Of a DNA stretch of 64,000 nucleotides, positions 38,762-51,840 are shown one piece after another. The notes under the pieces were generated by a model that was given only the letters and a program-made list of their open reading frames with translations, did not search any database and was not told the DNA's origin. The stretch spans positions 10,514,922-10,578,921 of the forward strand of contig NC_092678.1 in the NCBI RefSeq assembly GCF_964355755.1, written 5' to 3'. The DNA is from Antedon mediterranea. Taxonomy: Eukaryota > Echinodermata > Crinoidea > Comatulida > Antedonidae. Position 1 is the first letter of the stretch, and each line of letters begins with the position of its first letter. The position numbers and the translations under genes were made by a program.

Positions 38762-38765
38762 TTAA
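38762..38765. repeat. TTAA target-site duplication, right
   Basis: TTAA directly outside the right terminal repeat, followed by CAAGTTTTTTCG as in the empty sites. Removing the element plus one TTAA restores the monomer exactly. Confidence 0.9.
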
Positions 38766-41085
38766 CAAGTTTTTTCGAAAATCACAAAATGGTCTAAAAC
38801 GTCTCAAAATGCGATTTGAAGGTATTCTGAGCACTTTGGTGTTTTTGTGTGAAAAGTTTTAACGAAATGCTCAAAATGGTCTAAAACGGTTTCTAATGTG
38901 ATTTTAACCACTTTGATGTTTTTGTGTAACCAAGTTTTTTCGAAAATCACAAAATGGTCTAAAACGTCTCCAAATGCGATTTGAAGCTATTCTGTACACT
39001 TTGATGTTTTGTGTGAAAAAAGTTTTGTCGAAATGCTCAAAATGGTCTAAAACGTTTTTAAAACGATATTAAGCTATTTTATGCTCTTTGATGTTTTTGT
39101 GTAACCAAGTTTTTTCGAAAATCACAAAATTGTCTAAAACGTCTCCGAATGCGATTTGAAGCTCTTCTGTACACTTTGATGTTTTGTGTGAAAAAGTTTT
39201 CTCGGAATGCTAAAAATGGTATAAAAACGTTTTCCAATACCATATTAAGCTATTTTGTGCAATTTGATGTTTTTGTGTAACCAAGTTTTTTCAAAAATCA
39301 CAAAATTGTCTAAAACGTCTCCGAATGCGATTTGAAGCTCTTCTGTACACTTTGATGTTTTGTGTGAAAAAGTTTTCTCGAAATGCTAAAAATGGTCTAA
39401 AACGTTTTCCAATACCATATTAAGCTATTTTGTGCAATTTGATGTTTTTGTGTAACAAAGTTTTTTCGAAAATCACAAAATGGTCTAAAACGTCTCCAAA
39501 TGCGATTTGAAGATATTCTGAGCACTTTGGTGTTTTTATGTTAAAAAGTTTTTTGGAAAATCACAAAATGGTCTAAAACGACTCCAAATGCGATTTGAAG
39601 CTATCCTGTACACTTTGATGTTTTGTGTGAAAAAGTTTTGTCGAAATGCTCAAAATGATCTAAAACGTTTTTAAAACGATATTAAGCTATTTTGTGCTCT
39701 TTGATGTTTTTGTGTATCCAAGTTTCATCGAAATGAACAAAATGGTCTAAAACGTCTCCAAATGCGATTTGAAGGTATTCTGAGCACTTTGGTGTTTTTG
39801 TGTGAAAAGTTTTAACGAAATGCTCAAAATGGTCTAAAACGGTTTCTAATGTGATTTTAACCACTTTGATGTTTTTGTGTAACCAAGTTCTTTTCGAAAA
39901 TCACAAAATGGTCTAAAACGTCTCCAAATGCGATTTGAAGCTTTTCTAAGCACTTTGGTGTTTTTATGTTAAAAAGTTTTTTCGAAAATCACAAAATGGT
40001 CTAAAACGTCTCCAAATGCGATTTGAAGCTCTTCTGTACACTTTGATGTTTTGTGTGAAAAAGTTTTGTCGAAATGCTCAAAATGGTCTAAAACGTTTTT
40101 AAATACGATATTAAGCTGTTTTGTGCACTTTGATGATTTGTGTGAAAAGTTTTAACGAAATGTTCAAAATAGTCTAAAACGGTTTCTAATGTGATTTTAA
40201 GCACTTTGATGTTTTTGTGTAACCAAGTTTTTTCGGAAATCACAAAATGGTCTAAAACGTCTCAAAATGCGATTTGAAGCTTTTCTAAGCACTTTGGTGT
40301 TTTTATGTTAACAAGTTTTTTCGAAAATCACAAAATGGTCTAAAACGTCTCAAAATGCGATTGAAGGTATTCTGAGCACTTTGGTGTTTTTGTGTGAAAA
40401 GTTTTAACGAAATGCTCAAAATGGTCTAAAACGGTTCTAATGTGATTTTAAGCACTTTGATGTTTTTGTATAACCAAGTTTCATCGAAATGCTCAAAATG
40501 ATGTAAAACGTTTTTAAAACGATATTAAGCTATTTTGTGCTCTTTGATGTTTTTGTGTAACCAAGTTTTTTCGAAAATCACAAAATGGTCTAAAACGTCT
40601 CCAAATGCGATTTGAAGCTTTTCTAAGCACTTTGGTGTTTTTATGTTAACAAGTTTTTTCGAAAATCACAAAATGGTCTAAAACGTCTCAAAATGCGATT
40701 TGAAGGTATTCTGAGCACTTTGGTGTTTTTGTGTGAAAAGTTTTAACGAAATGCTCAAAATGGTCTAAAACGGTTTCTAATGTGATTTTAACCACTTTGA
40801 TGTTTTTGTGTAACCAAGTTTTTTCGAAAATCACAAAATGGTCTAAAACGTCTCCAAATGCGATTTGAAGCTTTTCTAAGCACTTTGGTGTTTTTATGTT
40901 AAAAAGTTTTTTCGAAAATCACAAAATGGTCTAAAACGTCTCAAATAGCGATTTGAAGCTATTCTGTACACTTTGATGTTTTGTGTTAAAAAAGTTTTGT
41001 CGAAATGCTCAAAATGGTCTAAAACGTTTTTAAAACGATATTAAGCTATTTTGTGCTCTTTGATGTTTTTGTGTAACCAAGTTTT

Positions 41086-43796
41086 ATCGAAATGAACAAA
41101 ATGGTCTAAAACGTCTCCAAATGCGATTTGAAGCTTTTCCAAGCACTTTGCTGTTTTTATGTTAACAAGTTTTTTCGAAAATCACAAAATTGTCTAAAAC
41201 GTCTCAAAATGCGATTTGAAGGTATTCTGAGCACTTTGGTGTTTTTGTGTGAAAAGTTTTAACGAAAAGCTCAAAATGGTCTAAAACGGTTCTAATGTGA
41301 TTTTAAGCACTTTGATGTTTTTGTACAACCAAGTTTCATCGAAATGCTCAAAATGGTCTAAAACGTTTTTAAAACGATATTAAGCTATTTTGTGCTCTTT
41401 GATGTTTTTGTGTAACCAAGTTTTTTCGAAAATCACAAAATGGTCTAAAACGTCTCCAAATGCGATTTGAAGCTTTTCTAAACACTTTGGTGTTTTTATG
41501 TTAACAAGTTTTTTCGAAAATCACAAAATGGTCTAAAACGTCTCAAAATGCGATTTGAAGGTATTCTGAGCACTTTGGTGTTTTTGTGTGAAAAGTTTTA
41601 ACGAAATGCTCAAAATGGTCTAAAACGGTTTCTAATGTGATTTTAACCACTTTGATGTTTTTGTGTAACCAAGTTCTTTTCGAAAATCACAAAATGGTCT
41701 AAAATGTCTCCAAATGCGATTTGAAGCTTTTCTAAGCACTTTGGTGTTTTTATGTTAACAAGTTTTTTTGAAAATCACAAAATGGTCTAAAACGTCTCAA
41801 AATGCGATTTGAAGGTATTCTGAGCACTTTGGTGTTTTTGTGTGAAAATTTTTAACGAAATGCTCAAAATGGTCTAAAACGGTTTCTAATGTGATTTTAA
41901 CCACTTTGATGTTTTTGTGTAACCAAGTTTTTTCGAAAATCACAAAATGGTCTGAAACGTCTCCAAATGCGATTTGAAGCTTTTCTAAGCACTTTGGTGT
42001 TTTTATGTTAACAAGTTTTTTCGAAAATCACAAAATGGTCTAAAACGTCTCCAAATGCGATTTGAAGCTATTCTGTACACTTTGATGTTTTGTGTGAAAA
42101 GTTTTAACGAAATGCTCAAAATTGTCTAAAACGGTTTCTAATGTGATTTTAAGCACTTTGATGTTTTTGTAAAACCAAGTTTCATCGAAATGCACAAAAT
42201 GGTCTAAAACGTCTCCAAATGCGATTTGAAGCTTTTCCAAGCACTTTGGTGTTTTTATGTTAACAAGGTTTTTCGAAAATCACAAAATGGTCTAAAACGT
42301 CTCCAAATGCGATTTGAAGCTTTTCCAAGCACTTTGCTGTTTTTATGTTAACAAGTTTTTTCGAAAATCACAAAATGGTCTAAAACGTCTCAAAATACGA
42401 TATTAAGCTGTTTTGTGCACTTTGATGATTTGTGTGAAAAGTTTTAACGAAATGCTCAAAATGGTCTAAAACGGTTTCTAATGTGATTTTAAGCACTTTG
42501 ATGTTTTTATGTAGCCAAGTTTTTTCGAAAATCACAAAATGGTCAAAAACGTCTCCAAATGCGATTTGAAGCTTTTCTAAGCACTTTGGTTTTTTTATGT
42601 TAACAAGTTTTTTCGAAAATCACAAAATGGTCTAAAACGTCTTCAAATGCGATTTGAAGATATTCTGAGCACTTTGGTGTTTTTCTGTTAAAAAGTATTT
42701 TCGAAAATCACAAAATGGCCTAAAACGTCTCCAAATGCGATTTGAAGCTATTCTGTACACTTTGATGTTTTGTGTGAAAAAGTTTTGTCAAAATGCTCAA
42801 AATGGTCTAAAACGTTTTTAAAACGATATTAAGCTATTTTGTGCTCTTTGATGTGTTTGTATAACCAAGTTTTTTCGAAAATCACAAAATGGTCTAAAAC
42901 GTCTCCAAATGCGATTTGAAGCTTTTCCAAGCACTTTGCTGTTTTTATGTTAACAATTTTTTTCGAAAATCATAAAATGGTCTAAAACGTCTCCAAATGC
43001 GATTTGAAGCTATTCTGTACACTTTGATGTTTTGTGTGAAAAGTTTTGTCGAAATGCTCAAAATGGTCTAAAACGTTTTTAAAACGATATTAAGCTATTT
43101 TGTGCTCTTTGATGTTTTTGTGTAACCAAGTTTCATCGAAATGAACAAAATGGTCTAAAACGTCTCCAAATGCGATTTGAAGCTTTTCTAAGCACTTTGG
43201 TGTTTTTATGTTAACAAGTTTTTTCGAAAATCACAAAATGGTCTAAAACGTCTCCAAATGCGATTTGAAGATATTCTGAGCACTTTGCTGTTTTTATGTT
43301 AACAAGTTTTTTCGAAAATCACAAAATGGTCTAAAACGTCTCCAAATGCGATTTGAAGCTTTTCCAAGCACTTTGCTGTTTTTATGTTAACAAGTTTTTT
43401 CGAAAATCACAAAATGGCCTAAAACGTCTCAAAATGCGATTTCAAGGTATTCTGAGCACTTTGGTGTTTTTGTGTGAAAGGTTTTAACGAAATGCTCAAA
43501 ATGGTCTAAAACGGTTTCTAATGTGATTTAAAGCACTTTGATGTTTTTGTATAACCAAGTTTCATCGAAATGCACAAAATGGTCTAAAACGTCTCCAAAT
43601 GCGATTTGAAGCTTTTCTAAGCACTTTGCTGTTTTTATGTTAACAAGTTTTTTCGAAAATCACAAAATGGTCTAAAACGTCTCCAAATGCGATTTGAAGA
43701 TATTCTGAGCACTTTGGTGTTTTTATGTTAAAAAGTTTTTTCGAAAATCACAAAATGGTCTAAAACGTCTCCAAATGCGATTTGAAGCTCTTCTGT
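41086..43796. repeat. Truncated higher-order unit IV
   Basis: Matches the early part of unit III at an offset of 13,020 (41161 equals 28141) and the early part of unit II at 28,342, but lacks the first 500 bases or so of the unit. Unlike unit III it keeps the three monomers with GATGTGTTTGTATAACC near 42850, so it derives from a unit II-like copy there. Near 43330-43430 it skips about 260 bases, and at 43797 the unit start appears again. Confidence 0.72.
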
Positions 43797-46291
43797 ACAC
43801 TTTGATGTTTTGTGTGAAAAAGTTTTGTCAAAATGCTCAAAATGGTCTAAAACGTTTTTAAAACGATATTAAGCTATTTTGTGCTCTTTGATGTTTTTGT
43901 ATAACCAAGTTTTTTCGAAAATCACAAAATGGTCTAAAACGTCTCCAAATGCGATTTGAAGATATTCTGAGCACTTTGGTGTTTTTATGTTAAAAAGTTT
44001 TTTCGAAAATCACAAAATGGTCTAAAACGTCTCCAAATGCGATTTGAAGATATTCTGAGCACTTTGGTGTTTTTATGTTAAAAAGTTTTTTCGAAAATCA
44101 CAAAATGGTCTAAAACGTCTCCAAATGCGATTTGAAGCTATTCTATACACTTTGATGTTTTGTGTTAAAAAGTTTTGTCGAAATGCTCAAAATGGTTTAA
44201 AACGTTTTTAAAACGATATTAAGCTATTTTGTGCTCTTTGATGTTTTTGTGTAACCAAGTTTCATCGAAATGAACAAAATGGTCTAAAACGTCTCCAAAT
44301 GCGATTTGAAGCTTTTCCAAGCACTTTGCTGTTTTTATGTTAACAAGTTTTTTCGAAAATCACAAAATTGTCTAAAACGTCTCAAAATGCGATTTGAAGG
44401 TATTCTGAGCACTTTGGTGTTTTTGTGTGAAAAGTTTTAACGAAAAGCTCAAAATGGTCTAAAACGGTTCTAATGTGATTTTAAGCACTTTGATGTTTTT
44501 GTACAACCAAGTTTCATCGAAATGCTCAAAATGGTCTAAAACGTTTTTAAAACGATATTAAGCTATTTTGTGCTCTTTGATGTTTTTGTGTAACCAAGTT
44601 TTTTCGAAAATCACAAAATGTTCTAAAACGTCTCCAAATGCGATTTGAAGCTTTTCTAAGCACTTTGGTGTTTTTATGTTAACAAGTTTTTTCGAAAATC
44701 ACAAAATGGTCTAAAACGTCTCAAAATGCGATTTGAAGGTATTCTGAGCACTTTGGTGTTTTTGTGTGAAAAGTTTTAACGAAATGCTCAAAATGGTCTA
44801 AAACGGTTTCTAATGTGATTTTAACCACTTTGATGTTTTTGTGTAACCAAGTTTTTTCGAAAATCACAAAATGGTCTAAAACGTCTCCAAATGCGATTTG
44901 AAGCTTTTCTAAGCACTTTGGTGTTTTTATGTTAACAAGTTTTTTCGAAAATCACAAAATGGTCTAAAACGTCTCCAAATGCGATTTGAAGATATTCTGA
45001 GCACTTTGGTGTTTTTCTGTTAAAAAGTAATTTCGAAAATCACAAAATTGTCTAAAACGTCTCCAAATGCAATTTGAAGCTATTCTGTACACTTTGATGT
45101 TTTGTGTGAAAAAGTTTTGTCAAAATGCTCAAAATGGTCTAAAACGTTTTTAAAACGATCATAAGCTATTTTGTGCTCTTTGATGTTTTTGTATAACCAA
45201 GTTTTTTCGAAAATCACAAAATCGTCTAAAACGTCTCCAAATGCGATTTGAAGCTTTTCTAAACACTTTGGTGTTTTTTTGTTAACAAGTTTTTTCGAAA
45301 ATCACAAAATGGTCTAAAACGTCTCCAAATCCGATTTGAAGCTATTCTGTACACTTTGATGTTTTGTGTGAAAAAGTTTTGTCGAAATGCTCAAAATGGT
45401 CTAAAACGTTTTTAAAACGATATTAAGCTATTTTGTGCTCTTTGATGTTTTTTTGTAACCAAGTTTCATCGATATGAACAAAATGGTCTAAAACGTCTCA
45501 AAATGCGATTTGAAGGTATTCTGAGCACTTTGGTGTTTTTGGGTAAAAAGTTTTAACGAAATGCTCAAAATGGTCTAAAACGGTTTCTAATGTGATTTTA
45601 AGCACTTTGAAGTATTTGTAAAAACAAGTTTCATCGAAATGCACAAAATAGTCTAAAACGTCTCCAAATGCGATTTGAAGCTTTTCTAAGCACTTTGGTG
45701 TTTTTATGTTAACAAGTTTTTTCGAAAATCACAAAATGGTCTAAAACGTCTCCAAATGCGATTTGAAGATATTCTGAGCACTTTGGTGTTTTTATGTTAA
45801 AAAGTATTTTCGAAAATCACAAAATGGTCTAAAACGTCTCCAAATGCGATTTGAAGCTCTTCTGTACACTTTGATGTTTTGTGTGAAAAAGTTTAGTCGA
45901 AATGCTCAAAATGGTCTAAAACGTTTTTAAAACGATATTAAGCTATTTTGTGCTCTTTGATGTTTTTGTGTAACCAAGTTTCATCGAAATGAACAAAATG
46001 GTCTAAAACGTCTCCAAATGCGATTTGAAGCTTTTCTAAGCACTTTGGTGTTTTTATGTTAACAAGTTTTTTCGAAAATCACAAAATGGTCTAAAACGTC
46101 TCCAAATGCGATTTGAAGATATTCTGAGCACTTTGCTGTTTTTATGTTAACATGTTTTTTCGAAAATCACAAAATGGTCTAAAACGTCTCAAAATGCTAT
46201 TTGAAGGTATTCTGAGCACTTTGGTGTTTTTGTGTGAAAAGTTTTAACGAAATGCTCAAAATGGTCTAAAACGGTTCTAATGTGATTTTAA
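43797..46291. repeat. Satellite block, paralogue of 25453-27598
   Basis: Begins at the unit-start junction and follows 25453-27598, sharing rare variants such as AAAAGTAATTTCG (26684 and 45026 regions), CTCCAAATCCG, and GAAGTATTTGTAAAAACAAG. It is about 350 bp longer, roughly four monomers, which lie around 45.78-46.13 kb. The unit start follows again at 46292, so a short 2.5-kb tandem copy precedes the 3.17-kb one. Confidence 0.72.
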
Positions 46292-46439
46292 ACACTTTGA
46301 TGTTTTGTGTGAAAAAGTTTTGTCAAAATGCTCAAAATGGTCTAAAACGTTTTTAAAACGATATTAAGCTATTTTGTGCTCTTTGATGTTTTTGTATAAC
46401 CAAGTTTTTTCGAAAATCACAAAATGGTCTAAAACGTCT

Positions 46440-49400
46440 TCAAATGCGATTTGAAGATATTCTGAGCACTTTGGTGTTTTTATGTTAAAAAGTTTTTTCG
46501 AAAATCACAAAATGGTCTAAAACGTCTCCAAATGCGATTTGAAGATATTCTGAGCACTTTGGTGTTTTTATGTTAAAAAGTTTTTTCGAAAATCACAAAA
46601 TGGTCTAAAACGTCTCCAAATGCGATTTGAAGCTATTCTATACACTTTGATGTTTTGTGTTAAAAAGTTTTGTCGAAATGCTCAAAATGGTTTAAAACGT
46701 TTTTAAAACGATATTAAGCTATTTTGTGCTCTTTGATGTTTTTGTGTAACCAAGTTTCATCGAAATGAACAAAATGGTCTAAAACGTCTCCAAATGCGAT
46801 TTGAAGCTTTTCCAAGCACTTTGCTGTTTTTATGTTAACAAGTTTTTTCGAAAATCACAAAATTGTCTAAAACGTCTCAAAATGCGATTTGAAGGTATTC
46901 TGAGCACTTTGGTGTTTTTGTGTGAAAAGTTTTAACGAAAAGCTCAAAATGGTCTAAAACGGTTCTAATGTGATTTTAAGCACTTTGATGTTTTTGTACA
47001 ACCAAGTTTCATCGAAATGCTCAAAATGGTCTAAAACGTTTTTAAAACGATATTAAGCTATTTTGTGCTCTTTGATGTTTTTGTGTAACCAAGTTTTTTC
47101 GAAAATCACAAAATGGTCTAAAACGTCTCCAAATGCGATTTGAAGCTTTTCTAAACACTTTGGTGTTTTTGTGTTAACAAGTTTTTTCGAAAATCACAAA
47201 ATGGTCTAAAACGTCTCAAAATGCGATTTGAAGGTATTCTGAGCACTTTGGTGTTTTTGTGTGAAAAGTTTTAACGAAATGCTCAAAATGGTCTAAAACG
47301 GTTTCTAATGTGATTTTAACCACTTTGATGTTTTTGTGTAACCAAGTTCTTTTCGAAAATCACAAAATGGTCTAAAATGTCTCCAAATGCGATTTGAAGC
47401 TTTTCTAAGCACTTTGGTGTTTTTATGTTAACAAGTTTTTTTGAAAATCACAAAATGGTCTAAAACGTCTCAAAATGCGATTTGAAGGTATTCTGAGCAC
47501 TTTGGTGTTTTTGTGTGAAAATTTTTAACGAAATGCTCAAAATGGTCTAAAACGGTTTCTAATGTGATTTTAACCACTTTGATGTTTTTGTGTAACCAAG
47601 TTTTTTCGAAAATCACAAAATGGTCTGAAACGTCTCCAAATGCGATTTGAAGCTTTTCTAAGCACTTTGGTGTTTTTATGTTAACAAGTTTTTTCGAAAA
47701 TCACAAAATGGTCTAAAACGTCTCCAAATGCGATTTGAAGCTATTCTGTACACTTTGATGTTTTGTGTGAAAAGTTTTAACGAAATGCTCAAAATTGTCT
47801 AAAACGGTTTCTAATGTGATTTTAAGCACTTTGATGTTTTTGTAAAACCAAGTTTCATCGAAATGCACAAAATGGTCTAAAACGTCTCCAAATGCGATTT
47901 GAAGCTTTTCCAAGCACTTTGGTGTTTTTATGTTAACAAGGTTTTTCGAAAATCACAAAATGGTCTAAAACGTCTCCAAATGCGATTTGAAGCTTTTCCA
48001 AGCACTTTGCTGTTTTTATGTTAACAAGTTTTTTCGAAAATCACAAAATGGTCTAAAACGTCTCAAAATACGATATTAAGCTGTTTTGTGCACTTTGATG
48101 ATTTGTGTGAAAAGTTTTAACGAAATGCTCAAAATGGTCTAAAACGGTTTCTAATGTGATTTTAAGCACTTTGATGTTTTTATGTAGCCAAGTTTTTTCG
48201 AAAATCACAAAATGGTCAAAAACGTCTCCAAATGCGATTTGAAGCTTTTCTAAGCACTTTGGTTTTTTTATGTTAACAAGTTTTTTCGAAAATCACAAAA
48301 TGGTCTAAAACGTCTTCAAATGCGATTTGAAGATATTCTGAGCACTTTGGTGTTTTTCTGTTAAAAAGTATTTTCGAAAATCACAAAATGGCCTAAAACG
48401 TCTCCAAATGCGATTTGAAGCTATTCTGTACACTTTGATGTTTTGTGTGAAAAAGTTTTGTCAAAATGCTCAAAATGGTCTAAAACGTTTTTAAAACGAT
48501 ATTAAGCTATTTTGTGCTCTTTGATGTGTTTGTATAACCAAGTTTTTTCGAAAATCACAAAATGGTCTAAAACGTCTCCAAATGCGATTTGAAGCTTTTC
48601 CAAGCACTTTGCTGTTTTTATGTTAACAATTTTTTTCGAAAATCATAAAATGGTCTAAAACGTCTCCAAATGCGATTTGAAGCTATTCTGTACACTTTGA
48701 TGTTTTGTGTGAAAAGTTTTGTCGAAATGCTCAAAATGGTCTAAAACGTTTTTAAAACGATATTAAGCTATTTTGTGCTCTTTGATGTTTTTGTGTAACC
48801 AAGTTTCATCGAAATGAACAAAATGGTCTAAAACGTCTCCAAATGCGATTTGAAGCTTTTCTAAGCACTTTGGTGTTTTTATGTTAACAAGTTTTTTCGA
48901 AAATCACAAAATGGTCTAAAACGTCTCCAAATGCGATTTGAAGATATTCTGAGCACTTTGCTGTTTTTATGTTAACAAGTTTTTTCGAAAATCACAAAAT
49001 GGTCTAAAACGTCTCAAAATGCTATTTGAAGGTATTCTGAGCACTTTGGTGTTTTTGTGTGAAAAGTTTTAACGAAATGCTCAAAATGGTCTAAAACGGT
49101 TTTAATGTGATTTTAAGCACTTTGATGTTTTTGTATAACCAAGTTTCATCGAAATGCTCAAAATGGTCTAAAACGTTTTTAAAACGATATTAAGCTATTT
49201 TGTGCTCTTTGATGTTTTTGTGTAACGAAGTTTCATCGAAATGAACAAAATGGTCTAAAACGTCTCCAAATGCGATTTGAAGCTTTTCCAAGCACTTTGC
49301 TGTTTTTATGTTAACAAGTTTTTTCGAAAATCACAAAATGGCCTAAAACGTCTCAAAATGCGATTTCAAGGTATTCTGAGCACTTTGGTGTTTTTGTGTG

Positions 49401-49606
49401 AAAGGTTTTAACGAAATGCTCAAAATGGTCTAAAACGGTTTCTAATGTGATTTAAAGCACTTTGATGTTTTTGTATAACCAAGTTTCATCGAAATGCACA
49501 AAATGGTCTAAAACGTCTCCAAATGCGATTTGAAGCTTTTCTAAGCACTTTGCTGTTTTTATGTTAACAAGTTTTTTCGAAAATCACAAAATGGTCTAAA
49601 ACGTCT
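46440..49606. repeat. 3,167-bp tandem duplication, first copy
   Basis: Aligns with 12425-15591 of unit II at an offset of 34,015, and with the next segment at 3,167. Markers are CTATTCTATACAC at 46634 and 49801, and AACGAAAAGC at 46934 and 50101. Copy 1 ends exactly where copy 2 starts, as expected from one unequal exchange. Confidence 0.82.
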
Positions 49607-51840
49607 CCAAATGCGATTTGAAGATATTCTGAGCACTTTGGTGTTTTTATGTTAAAAAGTTTTTTCGAAAATCACAAAATGGTCTAAAACGTCTCCAAAT
49701 GCGATTTGAAGATATTCTGAGCACTTTGGTGTTTTTATGTTAAAAAGTTTTTTCGAAAATCACAAAATGGTCTAAAACGTCTCCAAATGCGATTTGAAGC
49801 TATTCTATACACTTTGATGTTTTGTGTTAAAAAGTTTTGTCGAAATGCTCAAAATGGTTTAAAACGTTTTTAAAACGATATTAAGCTATTTTGTGCTCTT
49901 TGATGTTTTTGTGTAACCAAGTTTCATCGAAATGAACAAAATGGTCTAAAACGTCTCCAAATGCGATTTGAAGCTTTTCCAAGCACTTTGCTGTTTTTAT
50001 GTTAACAAGTTTTTTCGAAAATCACAAAATTGTCTAAAACGTCTCAAAATGCGATTTGAAGGTATTCTGAGCACTTTGGTGTTTTTGTGTGAAAAGTTTT
50101 AACGAAAAGCTCAAAATGGTCTAAAACGGTTCTAATGTGATTTTAAGCACTTTGATGTTTTTGTACAACCAAGTTTCATCGAAATGCTCAAAATGGTCTA
50201 AAACGTTTTTAAAACGATATTAAGCTATTTTGTGCTCTTTGATGTTTTTGTGTAACCAAGTTTTTTCGAAAATCACAAAATGGTCTAAAACGTCTCCAAA
50301 TGCGATTTGAAGCTTTTCTAAACACTTTGGTGTTTTTGTGTTAACAAGTTTTTTCGAAAATCACAAAATGGTCTAAAACGTCTCAAAATGCGATTTGAAG
50401 GTATTCTGAGCACTTTGGTGTTTTTGTGTGAAAAGTTTTAACGAAATGCTCAAAATGGTCTAAAACGGTTTCTAATGTGATTTTAACCACTTTGATGTTT
50501 TTGTGTAACCAAGTTCTTTTCGAAAATCACAAAATGGTCTAAAATGTCTCCAAATGCGATTTGAAGCTTTTCTAAGCACTTTGGTGTTTTTATGTTAACA
50601 AGTTTTTTTGAAAATCACAAAATGGTCTAAAACGTCTCAAAATGCGATTTGAAGGTATTCTGAGCACTTTGGTGTTTTTGTGTGAAAATTTTTAACGAAA
50701 TGCTCAAAATGGTCTAAAACGGTTTCTAATGTGATTTTAACCACTTTGATGTTTTTGTGTAACCAAGTTTTTTCGAAAATCACAAAATGGTCTGAAACGT
50801 CTCCAAATGCGATTTGAAGCTTTTCTAAGCACTTTGGTGTTTTTATGTTAACAAGTTTTTTCGAAAATCACAAAATGGTCTAAAACGTCTCCAAATGCGA
50901 TTTGAAGCTATTCTGTACACTTTGATGTTTTGTGTGAAAAGTTTTAACGAAATGCTCAAAATTGTCTAAAACGGTTTCTAATGTGATTTTAAGCACTTTG
51001 ATGTTTTTGTAAAACCAAGTTTCATCGAAATGCACAAAATGGTCTAAAACGTCTCCAAATGCGATTTGAAGCTTTTCCAAGCACTTTGGTGTTTTTATGT
51101 TAACAAGGTTTTTCGAAAATCACAAAATGGTCTAAAACGTCTCCAAATGCGATTTGAAGCTTTTCCAAGCACTTTGCTGTTTTTATGTTAACAAGTTTTT
51201 TCGAAAATCACAAAATGGTCTAAAACGTCTCAAAATACGATATTAAGCTGTTTTGTGCACTTTGATGATTTGTGTGAAAAGTTTTAACGAAATGCTCAAA
51301 ATGGTCTAAAACGGTTTCTAATGTGATTTTAAGCACTTTGATGTTTTTATGTAGCCAAGTTTTTTCGAAAATCACAAAATGGTCAAAAACGTCTCCAAAT
51401 GCGATTTGAAGCTTTTCTAAGCACTTTGGTTTTTTTATGTTAACAAGTTTTTTCGAAAATCACAAAATGGTCTAAAACGTCTTCAAATGCGATTTGAAGA
51501 TATTCTGAGCACTTTGGTGTTTTTCTGTTAAAAAGTATTTTCGAAAATCACAAAATGGCCTAAAACGTCTCCAAATGCGATTTGAAGCTATTCAGTACAC
51601 TTTGATGTTTTGTGTGAAAAAGTTTTGTCGAAATGCTCAAAATGGTCTAAAACGTTTTTAAAACGATATTAAGCTATTTTGTGCTCTTTGATGTGTTTGT
51701 ATAACCAAGTTTTTTCGAAAATCACAAAATGGTCTAAAACGTCTCCAAATGCGATTTGAAGCTTTTCCAAGCACTTTGCTGTTTTTATGTTAACAATTTT
51801 TTTCGAAAATCATAAAATGGTCTAAAACGTCTCCAAATGC
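49607..51840. repeat. 3,167-bp tandem duplication, second copy (truncated)
   Basis: Repeats 46440-48673. Sequence differences include TTCAGTACAC for TTCTGTACAC near 51590 and GTCGAAATG for GTCAAAATG near 51628. After about 51840 the match stops and sequence like 18660 of unit II begins, so about 4.0 kb of the unit is skipped at this junction. Confidence 0.8.

Larger units (their letters stand above)
27599..41085. repeat. Higher-order unit III, carrying the transposon
   Basis: Aligns with unit II at an offset of 15,322, then 15,061 after a 261-bp loss corresponding to 14500-14760, 15,060 after a single T loss near 31750, 14,799 after a second 261-bp loss near 37.1 kb, and 15,865 beyond the insert. 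The arithmetic closes exactly (15,060 minus 261 plus 1,066). Over 21001-22020 against 36061-37080 I see one base difference. It ends between 41086 and 41188, where sequence like 25.2-25.3 kb switches to sequence like 28.1 kb. Confidence 0.8.
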
